NCBI GenBank assembly: GCA_964484185.1
Contig: CAZAEQ010000023.1
Span: forward strand, 1 to 64,000
Source of the DNA: F1-120-MAGs238 sp964484185
Lineage (GTDB): Bacteria; Planctomycetota; Phycisphaerae; Phycisphaerales; UBA1924
Direction of reading: 5' to 3'
DNA: 64,000 bases
The stretch's first letter is position 1. Each line of letters opens with the position of its first letter. Below, piece by piece: positions 43,594 to 52,395 of the stretch. Under the pieces are notes generated by a model. It saw only the letters and a program-made list of their open reading frames with translations, did not search any database and was not told where the DNA came from. The translations under genes and the position numbers were made by a program.

Positions 43594-44718
43594 TCAGACT
43601 CGCCGACGCCGCGTGCTCAATACACCAGCTATCACGAACATGCCCGCAGTACCTGGCGCTGGAATCGTGACGACCCAGCCGCGAAGCTCACCATTAAATG
43701 TTCCTTCGCCCGCGAGGACTGTGCCATCGAAGGAGATGTCGCGGGTATACCCAAGCTCCCAGCCTGTGAGATCGATTCCCAGAGTGGGAAGGTATGTATT
43801 CAAATCGACAAGTCCCAGTGATTGGGACCAAAGTGTGGCGCGTACATCAAGACCCTGGAAGCTGTAGCCGCCGACGAGCGAACCGTCACCGCTGAGCGTG
43901 TAGGCGAAGCCGTTCGTTTCGCCAGCCAGAGAGCCGAGACTTTGGGCAATCCCGTTGGTCCAGATGGTTGCAATGTTGCCGCTAAAGCCAGCGACAATGG
44001 AACCATCGCCATTTACGCTATATGCGCTGGATGACTCATCATCAGACGATAAGAGGCCCAAGTCTTGCATTCCGCCCAATTCGGTCCAAACAAAGGCGCG
44101 GTTGCCATGAAGTGAATCGGCCACGCCGACGATCGTACTTCCGTCATTGCTCACGCGTCGACCCTCGGAATTAGTGCCACCAGCCAGCGTGCCCAGAGAC
44201 TGCATTCCGCCATCAGAAGTCCATCGAAAGGCACGAGTAGCGAAGTCCGCATCGAACGCCATTCCTGTAACAACGCTTCCGTCACCGCTGATGCCGTTCC
44301 CAACCGAGGCGAACCCGCCCGACAGCACGCCGAGATTCTGCATGCCGCCAGAGGAGGTCCACCGGTATGCGCGGACAGTCTCTTCGGGAGTATCAAAGAA
44401 AGCGCTGCCGACAATCGCCGACCCGTCGAAGTTGATGTCTTCCGCGTTTGCTCCGAACGAACCGGGAAGCGAGCCAATGCTCACAAGCCCAGAGCCAGTC
44501 CAACGGTGGGCGCTCTGCATATCCACCGTCGCTGCAACTGCCGAACCATTGCCAGCGATCGCATTGGCGCCTGACCATGATGCACCGACGGGCACACCAA
44601 TGTTGGTGATCGACTGTCCACTTGCAGTGGAAAGGCATGCGGCACTCAAGAGTGCGATCAGCGAAATCGACGAGAACGACTTCAAACGGTATTGACGATT
44701 CATCATGACAAGAGACAT
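43594..44718 (-). CDS. Exported HAF-repeat protein with PAPG...RRRR sorting tail
   Basis: A 374-residue exported protein. The start at 44718 has AGGGAG six bases upstream, and gives a signal peptide (FSSISLIALLSAACLSTASGQ). The body is at least seven HAF-type repeats of about 45 residues, each with a pattern like AYRWTSSGGMQNLGVLSGG and ISGDGSVVTGMAF. Such repeats form beta-structures in extracellular proteins of unknown function. The C-terminus, IPAPGTAGMFVIAGVLSTRRRRV, has the same sorting-tail layout as the 7.2-9.1 kb protein. Surface attachment is inferred from this. Confidence 0.82.
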   Translation of the reverse strand: MSLVMMNRQYRLKSFSSISLIALLSAACLSTASGQSITNIGVPVGASWSGANAIAGNGSAVAATVDMQSAHRWTGSGLVSIGSLPGSFGANAEDINFDGSAIVGSAFFDTPEETVRAYRWTSSGGMQNLGVLSGGFASVGNGISGDGSVVTGMAFDADFATRAFRWTSDGGMQSLGTLAGGTNSEGRRVSNDGSTIVGVADSLHGNRAFVWTELGGMQDLGLLSSDDESSSAYSVNGDGSIVAGFSGNIATIWTNGIAQSLGSLAGETNGFAYTLSGDGSLVGGYSFQGLDVRATLWSQSLGLVDLNTYLPTLGIDLTGWELGYTRDISFDGTVLAGEGTFNGELRGWVVTIPAPGTAGMFVIAGVLSTRRRRV

Positions 44719-45000
44719 ACATAACTCCCTATTTCTTGTTGCCAGACCAAAACACACGCAGGACACTGCCCGCGGCTCTGGCCTCATTCCATCTCTAAGC
44801 GACGGCGTGGTGACGAAGCCGACACGAAACAGCGTGTCCGCAAGAAATTTTGAATTCGAGGGATTCAGTCCTTTTACGTTTTGCGAGGTCTGCGGACGTA
44901 GGACGGGCGTGCCCTGGCCAGTTTGCCCATGTTACCAATCTTGCCGCGTTTTTGGGTGACCTTGCCAATGCGTCAGACCGACATCGAACGCCATGTCTGG

Positions 45001-48000
45001 TCAGTTCTGGGGCGTGCGACGGTCAAATTTGGCACGTTCGGACTTCCAGCGCTCAGTCTGAGTAGTGTCGCCCTTTGCGGTGTGCAAAGCTATCAGCCGA
45101 TCAATCGCGTCCTGCAGTCGGTCGATGGACTGCTTCGGAATAGTCGACTCTCGGGACTTCATTCCGTTGTACCCATCAATGAGAAGTACTTCTGCCTCGT
45201 CGAGCCTGCCCAACCCGAGGACCGCGCCGCCGAGAACCGACTTTGTGTTGAACGTATTCCAGGCATCAGGCTGTATCTGTTCGCGGATTTTCAGAGCCTC
45301 GCGTGCAAGTGGCTCGGCCCGAGCCCATCCCTGCAAAAGGAGCAGCCACTGCGCGCTCAGGGAGAGTCGTCCCGCAAATTCCGGATGGTCCACCCCATAC
45401 TCAGATCTACCGAGCTCCAGAAAAGTCTCGATCAACGCCTCCGCCTTTGCGAGATGGTCAGGCCGCGGGAGTTTGGCGTAGGCCTCGAGTAGATGGGGCA
45501 TGACAAATGCAAAGCGAGGCTCCGTCTTGGAGGACTTGTACGCTGCCTCCAGCAGAGGAATGGCCTCAATAAAGCGGCCAGCGTCTTTGTAGTTCACTCC
45601 AAGGTTTGCCGCGGTGCTGCGAGTTTCTATGTGCTCCTTTCCCAGCGTGTTCTGTTGTTCCTGAAGCAGTGACTCAAAAAGCGGGATTGACAGCCCAAGT
45701 TCGCCGCGAGACCAGTATTGCACCGCTCGCTTGGACCGACTCGCATGGGAGTTGGGCGGCGCTCGTTCAGAAATTCGTGCAGCCATCGCCTCCGCTCGCT
45801 TGTCGATCGCGTCGGCCTCGCCATCGTGCCCCAGGGTTCGCTTTATCTCGGCAAGGCTTCTGAGAAAGCCGACCAGAACGTTGCTGTCCCCTTTTGTGGT
45901 CCGCTCTTCAATTCCAATCGCTTCGGTCATGAGCTTGTCGGCTTCGGGCGCCCTGTTCAGTGCCAAAAGGACCTTTGCGCGACAGCTTAGAGCAGCCGCC
46001 AGGGAAGGGTGATCTCCGACGAAACAGGCACGAAGCATGGCCTCCGCCTTCGTCACGGTCGACTCCGCCTCAACCGGGCGGCCAAGTTCAAGCCTTGTCG
46101 CCGACAGATTCACCAGACTCACCGCGAGCGCAGGGTGCTTCTCCTTGTAAAGCCGCTCTCTCATGCCCACGGCCTGCACGAAAAGTTCCTCTGCCTCCAG
46201 GTAACGACCAGCATGTGTACGGGCAAGTCCAAGGTTGTTCAGCCCTGCCGCTACTTCTGGGTGATCGCCAGGGAATAGGCGACGGTGGATATCCAAGGAC
46301 TCAGAAAGCAGTGCCACAGCCTCGACATGATCGCCAAGTGCCTGGCGGGCAAGAGCGAGATTGTTAAGGCAGATGGCAACCTCGGTATGATCCGTTGTGT
46401 GCGTTCTTCTGCTGCGTTCCAGCGCCTCGGCGTTCAATGCTGCAGCTTCCTGATAGCGACCCTGCTCGAACCGCAGACTGCCGAGATACTGGATGACTCC
46501 TGTCAATGCAGGATCATCACCAGTGTGCAACCGCCGACGCATCGCCATTGCTTCGGTCATGAGGACATCGGCTTCATCGAGGCGTCTCAGGTCCAGGTAG
46601 ATCAGCGCGACCGCTTCTATTTTTTCTGCCAGATCTGGATGATCGCCCAAATGGATCCGTCGACTCAGTTCGAGCGCACGGAGTGCCAATGGCTCGGCTT
46701 CGACGATCCGCCCGTTGCTCTTGTTGACCTGTGCAATGATCGCCCGAAGCGAGGACTCGGTTGCGGGGTCATTTCGGAAGCGGCCGGAATCAATGTCCGC
46801 CACTGCATTTTCCATTGCCGCGAAAATTGTCAGGTCTTGGCCGGCGCCACGAAACTCCGCAAGGTTCTGTGCATCGCTCGAGCGGAGTGCCTGAATCACG
46901 AACTTGCTGATTGCCTCCGCCCGGAGGCGAGCCTCTGACTCTTCCTTCCTCGCAAGCTGCGCGCGCTGTGTCTCAGCGATTGCGATCTTCTCATTCTGTT
47001 CTGACACTAACCTGGCTTTCACCTCAGCTTCAGCCGCCAGAGTAGCTTTGGCCCGTTCCACCTCCGCCCTGTCTCGCTCGCGGCTGGCAGAGATCATTCC
47101 CACCGTTGTGCCTGCCGCACCGATCACCAGGGTTATTGCAACAGCCGCTCCCGCGACCACCAGAAGGCGGTTACGTTTAATAAACTTTCCAAGTCTGTAC
47201 CTTGCGCTGGGCGCTCCCGCAGTGACAGGTTCGTCGTTAAGGTGCCGCTTGATATCTGCGGCCAACCCACTCGCAGTCTCATACCGACGAGTGCGGTCCT
47301 TCTCCAGGCACTTCATCACTATCCAGTCCAGATCCCCCTTCAGCGTGCTCACCAGCTTCTTCGGGTCCGTCGCCTGGCGCTGCACCGCCATGCGAGTACC
47401 CTCCACGCCCATAGAACTCAATCGGGTGCTTGGCTTGTGTGGTTCAACTTCACGAATGATGCGCATCATCTCCGCAAAACCAGCTTCCATCAGCGACCTG
47501 GAGTCAAACGGCGTAGTCCCGGTGAGCAGCTGGTAGAGCAACACACCCAGCGAGTAGATGTCGCTGCGCGTATCGATGTCCAGGCCGCTCATTTCTGCCT
47601 GTTCCGGGCTCATGTACGCGGGCGTTCCGATCATCTGCCTGTGTTCGGTAAATAGTGTCTTGTTCGTCAGTTCGCTGCTGGTGGCCTTGGCAATACCAAA
47701 GTCGATCACCTTGGGCACCGGCACTCCATCGTGCATTGTCACTATGACATTACTGGGTTTGATGTCTCGGTGGATAATTCCCTTCTGGTGGGCGTGTTGG
47801 ATCGCGTGGCAGGTGTTGGTGAAAAGCTGCAGCCGGGCCTTGGTGTCCAACCGCTCCGTGTCGCAATACTCAAGGATGGGAACGCCCCTGATGTACTCCA
47901 TCACGAAGTATGGACGACCCGCGTCAGTCGCTCCGGCATCCAGCACCTTCGCGATATTCGGGTGGTCCATCATCGCCAGCGCTTGACGTTCGGCTTCGAA

Positions 48001-48417
48001 CCGCGCGATCACCTGCTTGGTGTCCATACCGAGTTTGATAATCTTGAGCGCCACCCGACGCTTCACAGGCTCGCGCTGCTCGGCCATCCAGACAGTACCA
48101 AAGCCGCCCTCCCCAATCATTTGGAGCAACTTGTACCGACCGATCAACTGTCCCTCTCGCTCATGGGACAGACCCTGCGCCAGGGTCGGGTCGTTCAGAC
48201 TCATGGCGAGCTTTCCAAACTGTGAGCCCGGCTTGATTTCCGCCGTCGGCGAACCGAGAAATCCCGCGGCACGATCCAGCGATGCCAGAAGCGATTCAAC
48301 TTCCGTACGAAGCGAAACATCGTCGCCACAGGCAGTATGCAAATACTGAGCCCGCTGATCGGCAGGCACATCGATCACGCTGGCCAGAAGACTCTGCACA
48401 CGCTCCGAATTAGTCAT
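45001..48417 (-). CDS. Transmembrane Ser/Thr protein kinase with TPR repeats
   Basis: An 1138-residue Hanks-type kinase. A 95-residue N-terminal helical segment precedes the kinase domain (about 95-390): MIGEGGFGTVW, Lys125 in RVALKII, HRDIKPSN, DFGIAKA and GTPAYMSPEQ. A membrane helix lies near 418-442 (VVAGAAVAITLVIGAAG). The extracytoplasmic part contains a coiled-coil-like stretch and many TPRs of the kinesin-light-chain type (AICLNNLALARQALGD, AAGLNNLGLARTHAGRY). The gene starts three bases after the stop of the sigma factor gene on the same strand. The kinase-then-TPR layout is a planctomycete hallmark. Regulation of the partner sigma factor is inferred. Confidence 0.93.
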   Translation of the reverse strand: MTNSERVQSLLASVIDVPADQRAQYLHTACGDDVSLRTEVESLLASLDRAAGFLGSPTAEIKPGSQFGKLAMSLNDPTLAQGLSHEREGQLIGRYKLLQMIGEGGFGTVWMAEQREPVKRRVALKIIKLGMDTKQVIARFEAERQALAMMDHPNIAKVLDAGATDAGRPYFVMEYIRGVPILEYCDTERLDTKARLQLFTNTCHAIQHAHQKGIIHRDIKPSNVIVTMHDGVPVPKVIDFGIAKATSSELTNKTLFTEHRQMIGTPAYMSPEQAEMSGLDIDTRSDIYSLGVLLYQLLTGTTPFDSRSLMEAGFAEMMRIIREVEPHKPSTRLSSMGVEGTRMAVQRQATDPKKLVSTLKGDLDWIVMKCLEKDRTRRYETASGLAADIKRHLNDEPVTAGAPSARYRLGKFIKRNRLLVVAGAAVAITLVIGAAGTTVGMISASRERDRAEVERAKATLAAEAEVKARLVSEQNEKIAIAETQRAQLARKEESEARLRAEAISKFVIQALRSSDAQNLAEFRGAGQDLTIFAAMENAVADIDSGRFRNDPATESSLRAIIAQVNKSNGRIVEAEPLALRALELSRRIHLGDHPDLAEKIEAVALIYLDLRRLDEADVLMTEAMAMRRRLHTGDDPALTGVIQYLGSLRFEQGRYQEAAALNAEALERSRRTHTTDHTEVAICLNNLALARQALGDHVEAVALLSESLDIHRRLFPGDHPEVAAGLNNLGLARTHAGRYLEAEELFVQAVGMRERLYKEKHPALAVSLVNLSATRLELGRPVEAESTVTKAEAMLRACFVGDHPSLAAALSCRAKVLLALNRAPEADKLMTEAIGIEERTTKGDSNVLVGFLRSLAEIKRTLGHDGEADAIDKRAEAMAARISERAPPNSHASRSKRAVQYWSRGELGLSIPLFESLLQEQQNTLGKEHIETRSTAANLGVNYKDAGRFIEAIPLLEAAYKSSKTEPRFAFVMPHLLEAYAKLPRPDHLAKAEALIETFLELGRSEYGVDHPEFAGRLSLSAQWLLLLQGWARAEPLAREALKIREQIQPDAWNTFNTKSVLGGAVLGLGRLDEAEVLLIDGYNGMKSRESTIPKQSIDRLQDAIDRLIALHTAKGDTTQTERWKSERAKFDRRTPQN

Positions 48418-48420
48418 CGG

Positions 48421-49023
48421 TCAGCCCTTTCGTTCGTCCTCGCTGAGCACCCGGTGCAGCCACGCCCGTGCAAAGGTCCAAAGGCGGTTCACCGTTCGCT
48501 CTGAGACGCCAAGCGTCAGCGCGGTCTGTTCCACACTGAGTCCAGCAAAAAACCGAAGTTGAACCACTTGTGCAGCTTCGGCCGACTCTTTCTCCAAGCG
48601 ATCTAATGCCTCGTCAAACGACACGAATTGTTCAAAATTTTCCGAGGCTACCAGGTCGGCGGCAGACGCGAAGTCCACTCGTCTAGGCGGCGACCCATCA
48701 CTCCCCCCGCGCTTTGCTCGACCCCGGGCCTTGGCGTAGTCCAAGAGCACTCGTCGCATTGCTTCCGCCGCCGCCGTATAAAAGTGCCTGCGGCCATCCC
48801 ATGGCACTTCTCGTGGCCCTACCAGCCGCAGGTAGGCCTCGTGAACCAGTGCGGTCGCCGAAAGAGTGTGCCCCGCTCGCTCAGTCGCGAGGTTCAGCTG
48901 GGCCGACTTGCGAAGTTGCTCGTACACCAGCGGCAAGAGGCGATCGGCAGCCGAACCGTCGCCGCTGGCAATGGCGTTCATCAGAAGCGTGGCGTCCTCG
49001 GGTTGTTGTGGCGTGGCAGACAT
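48421..49023 (-). CDS. ECF sigma factor (PF07638-type), kinase-linked
   Basis: A 200-residue ECF sigma factor of the planctomycete-expanded group. The N-terminal ATLLMNAIASGDGSAADRLLPLVYEQLRKSA and ALVHEAYLRLVG form sigma2, RHFYTAAAEAMRRVLLDYARA-like residues follow, and sigma4 is FFAGLSVEQTALTLGVSERTV with a recognition helix near TVNRLWTFARAWL. It precedes the kinase gene by three bases, so the pair is certainly one operon. No anti-sigma factor gene is adjacent; control probably goes through the kinase. Confidence 0.92.
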   Translation of the reverse strand: MSATPQQPEDATLLMNAIASGDGSAADRLLPLVYEQLRKSAQLNLATERAGHTLSATALVHEAYLRLVGPREVPWDGRRHFYTAAAEAMRRVLLDYAKARGRAKRGGSDGSPPRRVDFASAADLVASENFEQFVSFDEALDRLEKESAEAAQVVQLRFFAGLSVEQTALTLGVSERTVNRLWTFARAWLHRVLSEDERKG

Positions 49024-49210
49024 GGCCTGATGGTAATCTCTGGTTACGTGTTAAGCGAGATGGTTGCAACGCCGACTTGCACGTATTCATGACTCGACTT
49101 TGGTGTAAGAAGAGTGCCAGAGCGGCCAATGTTTCGAAAAACGCCGATCTAACTTGCTGATCTCGTTATTGTCACCATGCACATGTGTCTCTGTGATGAA
49201 CGCAAAACTA

Positions 49211-49256
49211 CAACACCCGCGCTGCGAACTTTCGCAACGCGGGTGTTGATGTTTTT
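49211..49256. terminator. Terminator downstream of mscL
   Basis: CAACACCCGCG and CGCGGGTGTTG pair, with an inner TGCGAA/TTCGCA stem and one mismatch, giving about 17 bp. Plus-strand TTTTT and minus-strand TAGTTTTG follow, so it can work both ways. Confidence 0.8.
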
Positions 49257-49273
49257 ACACTGAACTGTTGCGC

Positions 49274-49711
49274 TTACTTGCGAGCAAGCAAGTCGCGGAT
49301 TTCCTTGAGGTAGTCCTTCTCGCTGGGGCCAGCGGGGGCTGGTGCGGGAGCGGGCTTCTCGGTATCGAAACGCTTTTTCGCAGCCGTGTAGGCCTTGACC
49401 ATCAGGAATACGACAAATGCCATGATCAGGAAGTTGATTGTCTCGGTGATGAACGCGCCGTAGCCCATCGCGACGCCGTTTGCTTTGGCGTCGACGTATT
49501 TCATGCCCGCGACAAAGGTGTCCTTCTTGGTCAGCATCACGTACTGATCATTGAAATTCACACCACCCGCAAGACCCAGAATCGGGCTGATGAGGTGATC
49601 AATAAGAGCGGTCACAATCTTGCCAAACGCTCCACCCATGATCACGCCGATTGCGAGATCAAAAACATTGCCCTTGATCGCAAAATCACGAAAGTCCTGA
49701 ACAAAACCCAT
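49274..49711 (-). CDS. mscL: Large-conductance mechanosensitive channel
   Basis: A 145-residue membrane channel that opens under osmotic downshock. The N-terminal amphipathic helix GFVQDFRDFAIKGNVFDLA and TM1 (IGVIMGGAFGKIVTALIDHL) are highly conserved; TM2 is ETINFLIMAFVVFLMVKAY, and the C-terminal helix carries EKDYLKEIRDLL. A Pro/Ala linker separates TM2 from the cytoplasmic bundle. The ATG at 49711 has AAGGAG eight bases upstream; the longer in-frame extension overlaps aat. Confidence 0.95.
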   Translation of the reverse strand: MGFVQDFRDFAIKGNVFDLAIGVIMGGAFGKIVTALIDHLISPILGLAGGVNFNDQYVMLTKKDTFVAGMKYVDAKANGVAMGYGAFITETINFLIMAFVVFLMVKAYTAAKKRFDTEKPAPAPAPAGPSEKDYLKEIRDLLARK

Positions 49712-49815
49712 ATGAATTCTCCTTCGTTTTGAGAACCGCCCCAGAGCTGGGAACGACCTCGTTACCTCGGACCATATCACATGGCCGCAATATTTGCAAA
49801 TTGCGGAAACTTCCC

Positions 49816-50493
49816 TCAGTTGACATTCTGGTCCCAAAGCTGGTTTCTGCCCTGTAATTGCGCAAGCAAGTTCAAATATTCGCTGGCAGGGATCTCGTAT
49901 GCCCCGAATTGTGCAGTGTGTGGATTGGCGATTTGGCTATCAAGAACCTGAAAATTCTGCTTCCGCAGGTGTTCTACCAGGTGAATCAGGCACACTTTGC
50001 TTGCATCCGTGCCGCCCCACTCTGGCCTGCTGAACATGGACTCGCCGCAGAAAATAGAACCAATCGCGACGCCATACAGCCCGCCGACCAGTATCTTCTC
50101 CCTCTCAACAACGGCGCCATCGGGCGCTGGATTCGCCCAGGGCAACCACGCCTCCACACTGTGCGCGTGTCCGGCGCGATGCAGTTCAACATACGCATTT
50201 ACAATATCATCCGTTAGCCAGTCTCCGTGCCCCTCGCGCGGTTCGGCACATGAGCGAATGACCGCCGCGAAATTGCGATCAATCGCTATCTCAAATCGAT
50301 TCTGCCTCACCTTGGCCGCAAGCGTCTTCGAAACATGAAATCGCTCATCCAGCGGAATGAGGCACCGCGATTGCGGCTGCACCCACTCGACCTCATCTGG
50401 ATCATCGCCAAACCCGGCCATGGGAAAATAGCCTTCGCGATACAGCGAGAGGATGCCCTCAACCAGCGACATGCCATCTGGAATCGGCAGCAT
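49816..50493 (-). CDS. aat: Leucyl/phenylalanyl-tRNA-protein transferase
   Basis: A 225-residue N-end rule enzyme that adds Leu or Phe to proteins with N-terminal basic residues, marking them for ClpS/ClpAP. Characteristic blocks are GYFPMAG, WVQPQSRCLIPLD, CAEPREGHGDWLTDDIV, LVGGLYGVAIGSIFCGESMFS, SKVCLIHLVEHL and DSQIANPHTAQFGAYEIPASEYL, all conserved in the family. An internal ATG seven codons downstream is a possible alternative start. It lies two bases after the stop of the upstream small gene. Confidence 0.94.
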   Translation of the reverse strand: MLPIPDGMSLVEGILSLYREGYFPMAGFGDDPDEVEWVQPQSRCLIPLDERFHVSKTLAAKVRQNRFEIAIDRNFAAVIRSCAEPREGHGDWLTDDIVNAYVELHRAGHAHSVEAWLPWANPAPDGAVVEREKILVGGLYGVAIGSIFCGESMFSRPEWGGTDASKVCLIHLVEHLRKQNFQVLDSQIANPHTAQFGAYEIPASEYLNLLAQLQGRNQLWDQNVN

Positions 50494-50495
50494 GT

Positions 50496-50834
50496 TCAGG
50501 AACCGATGCGCTCGGGGTCAGGAAAGTCGCGGGACAACGCACTCTTGAAATCAACAGCATTCGAATACACCGGTCGGTGCAGCTCTTCAACTTTTCCCGA
50601 CCGCGTCGCCACAGTTGAAAACGCCCGATCCAGCTGCGCCAGATCCCTGGTCCAGACACGGATATGAAATTCGCCCAGTCCTTCTGGTCCAAAGCCAAAC
50701 TTCCGCCGCGTGAGCGACCAACCTTCAATCGAACCTTCATCCTTGAGAAAATCAAGATACGCTTTCACCGCCGCCGCCCATTCCAGGTCTTTTCGCGAGT
50801 CCCTCAAGTTCGCCCACATTTCGTAGTAATTCAT
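50496..50834 (-). CDS. Small protein, DUF6614-like
   Basis: A 112-residue cytoplasmic protein. It begins MNYYEMWANLRDSRKD and contains AVKAYLDFLKDEGSIEGW, LTRRKFGFGPEGLGEFHI and a C-terminal VDFKSALSRDFPDPERIGS. These resemble the DUF6614 family, which I recall only by pattern; no function is assigned. The ATG at 50834 is taken as start because the longer frame begins with a basic stretch that overlaps the divergent tsaE start region. It is probably co-transcribed with aat, which starts two bases after its stop. Confidence 0.65.
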   Translation of the reverse strand: MNYYEMWANLRDSRKDLEWAAAVKAYLDFLKDEGSIEGWSLTRRKFGFGPEGLGEFHIRVWTRDLAQLDRAFSTVATRSGKVEELHRPVYSNAVDFKSALSRDFPDPERIGS

Positions 50835-50860
50835 GGCCCAAGCGTATCTACGATTCATTC

Positions 50861-51532
50861 GTGCTGGAAGTCTCACGCATCACAGATTCTTTGGAAGCCA
50901 CCCTTGCATTGGCAACTGGGCTGGCATCTCTTCTTCGCTCAGGCGACACCGTCCTCCTTCAAGGCGAACTTGGCGCGGGCAAAACCACCTTCACCCGTGG
51001 CGTGATGTCGTTCTTCAACCCCAAGGCATCCGGCGTCTCCAGCCCGACTTTCGTCATGGTGAATCAATACCCGGTGAGCCAGGCCGTCAACGGAATCTCC
51101 AGCGTCACCCATGTTGATGCATATCGCCTTCGTTCAGCGGCAGACCTTGATGCACTCGGCTGGGATCAGCTCTTTTCTGACCAAGGCGTCGCCGCGCCGG
51201 GAACCGTTGCACTCATTGAGTGGCCGGAACGAATTGCAGAAGCCCTGCCGCGAAAAGGGGCGATTGTGGTTGAGCTGTTTCACGCGGGGCTGACATCGCG
51301 GGAATTCAGATTTCGATTCCCTGATGAAATCGGAGAGCGTCCGGAAACTCGCTTGTTCCTTGAGCGCGAACCCGTAGTATGCCCGACGACAAAAGTGTGG
51401 GTTTCGCCTACGAATCAGGCGTATCCATTCGCAAGCGAGCGGGCCAGAATGGCGGACCTGGGCAAGTGGATGAGCGGGTCGTACACCATCAGCAGGCCCG
51501 CAACCGAAGATGATGCAGCCCCCGGCAAGTGA
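50861..51532 (+). CDS. tsaE: TsaE (t6A synthesis ATPase) with degenerate YacG-like C-terminal extension
   Basis: A 223-residue protein; typical TsaE has about 150-160 residues. The TsaE domain (1-165) has Walker A GELGAGKTT (35-43), SSPTFVMVNQY (60-70), the HVDAYRL switch (84-90) and IEWPER (119-124), so it should act with TsaB and TsaD in N6-threonylcarbamoyladenosine synthesis on tRNA. Residues 172-223 add CPTTKVW...YPFASERARMADLGKWMSGSY, which aligns with the gyrase inhibitor YacG (CPxC...PFCSxRCxxIDLGxW). Only the first of four zinc cysteines (Cys174) remains. The gene is divergent from the small gene by 26 bases. The C-terminal module cannot bind zinc in the normal way. Confidence 0.88.
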   Translation: MLEVSRITDSLEATLALATGLASLLRSGDTVLLQGELGAGKTTFTRGVMSFFNPKASGVSSPTFVMVNQYPVSQAVNGISSVTHVDAYRLRSAADLDALGWDQLFSDQGVAAPGTVALIEWPERIAEALPRKGAIVVELFHAGLTSREFRFRFPDEIGERPETRLFLEREPVVCPTTKVWVSPTNQAYPFASERARMADLGKWMSGSYTISRPATEDDAAPGK

Positions 51533-51547
51533 TTGAGCCCTACTGTT

Positions 51548-52393
51548 ATGGCCTTGGCCGACGCTTCCCATCGCAACACAGAAATCGACCCCGTGCTTGT
51601 TGAAGTCAAGTCGGTTGATATCGCATCACTTCGCGGCGGCCCCTTAACGATCGCGCCAGATACCACCGTGGCGCTGCCCGTGTTCAACGAGGCACGCACA
51701 ATCCGGGCAACGCTGAACGCGATAATCCCTTTCTCTGATGCTCACCCGCAATTCGAGTTCGTTTTTGTCGATGATGGCTCACGCGATGGCACCTCTGGCG
51801 CGATTTCTGACCTGATCTCTTCTCGGCAGGACATTCGCCGGCCCAAGCGGATATCTCTGCTTGAATGCAAGGTCAACGGTGGCAAAGGCCGCGCGATTTC
51901 GACCGCGCTCGAACTCACACGCAGCGACTATTTCTGCTTCCTTGATGGCGATCTTGCGTACTCGCTGGATCACCTGCTGAAATTACGATCTGCTCTCAAC
52001 ACTTCGCAGGTGGTGATCGGGTCGCGTGCGTTGATCGCTGGCGAAGATCTTGAAGTGCGATTCACCCGCCGCGTACTTGGAATGGGATTCAATCGAATCG
52101 CTCGCTCGCTGCTTGGTCTGCCTTTCAGAGATACGCAAGCGGGACTCAAAGGCTTCCGCACCGCCGATGCGCGTGAGATCTTCAAACGACTGCGCCTCAC
52201 CGGTTTTGCGTTTGACGCCGAAGCGCTCTACATCGCCCATCACCTGGGGATGTCGATCGCCGAAGTTCCGGCGCATGTCAGCGAACATCATCGCGCGAAA
52301 CAGTCCAACGTCAATCTGATCACTGAGCCGCCAAAAATGCTGGCACAGCTTGCCGGTATTCGCCTGCGCGGAATCCGCGGCCAATACAAGTAA
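51548..52393 (+). CDS. Family 2 glycosyltransferase (dolichyl-phosphate sugar synthase-like)
   Basis: A 281-residue GT2 enzyme. The core starts at about residue 40 with VALPVFNEARTIRATLNAI, then VFVDDGSRDGT, KVNGGKGRAISTALEL, FLDGDLAYS (the DxD metal site), FRDTQAGLKGFR and GFAFDAEALYIAHHLG. This set resembles polyprenyl-phosphate hexose/mannose transferases such as DPM1-like enzymes. No membrane segment is visible. The ATG at 51548 is chosen; the TTG at 51533, directly after the tsaE stop, is possible. It is co-oriented with tsaE and converges with gspE, whose stop is two bases away. Confidence 0.88.
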   Translation: MALADASHRNTEIDPVLVEVKSVDIASLRGGPLTIAPDTTVALPVFNEARTIRATLNAIIPFSDAHPQFEFVFVDDGSRDGTSGAISDLISSRQDIRRPKRISLLECKVNGGKGRAISTALELTRSDYFCFLDGDLAYSLDHLLKLRSALNTSQVVIGSRALIAGEDLEVRFTRRVLGMGFNRIARSLLGLPFRDTQAGLKGFRTADAREIFKRLRLTGFAFDAEALYIAHHLGMSIAEVPAHVSEHHRAKQSNVNLITEPPKMLAQLAGIRLRGIRGQYK

Positions 52394-52395
52394 TA

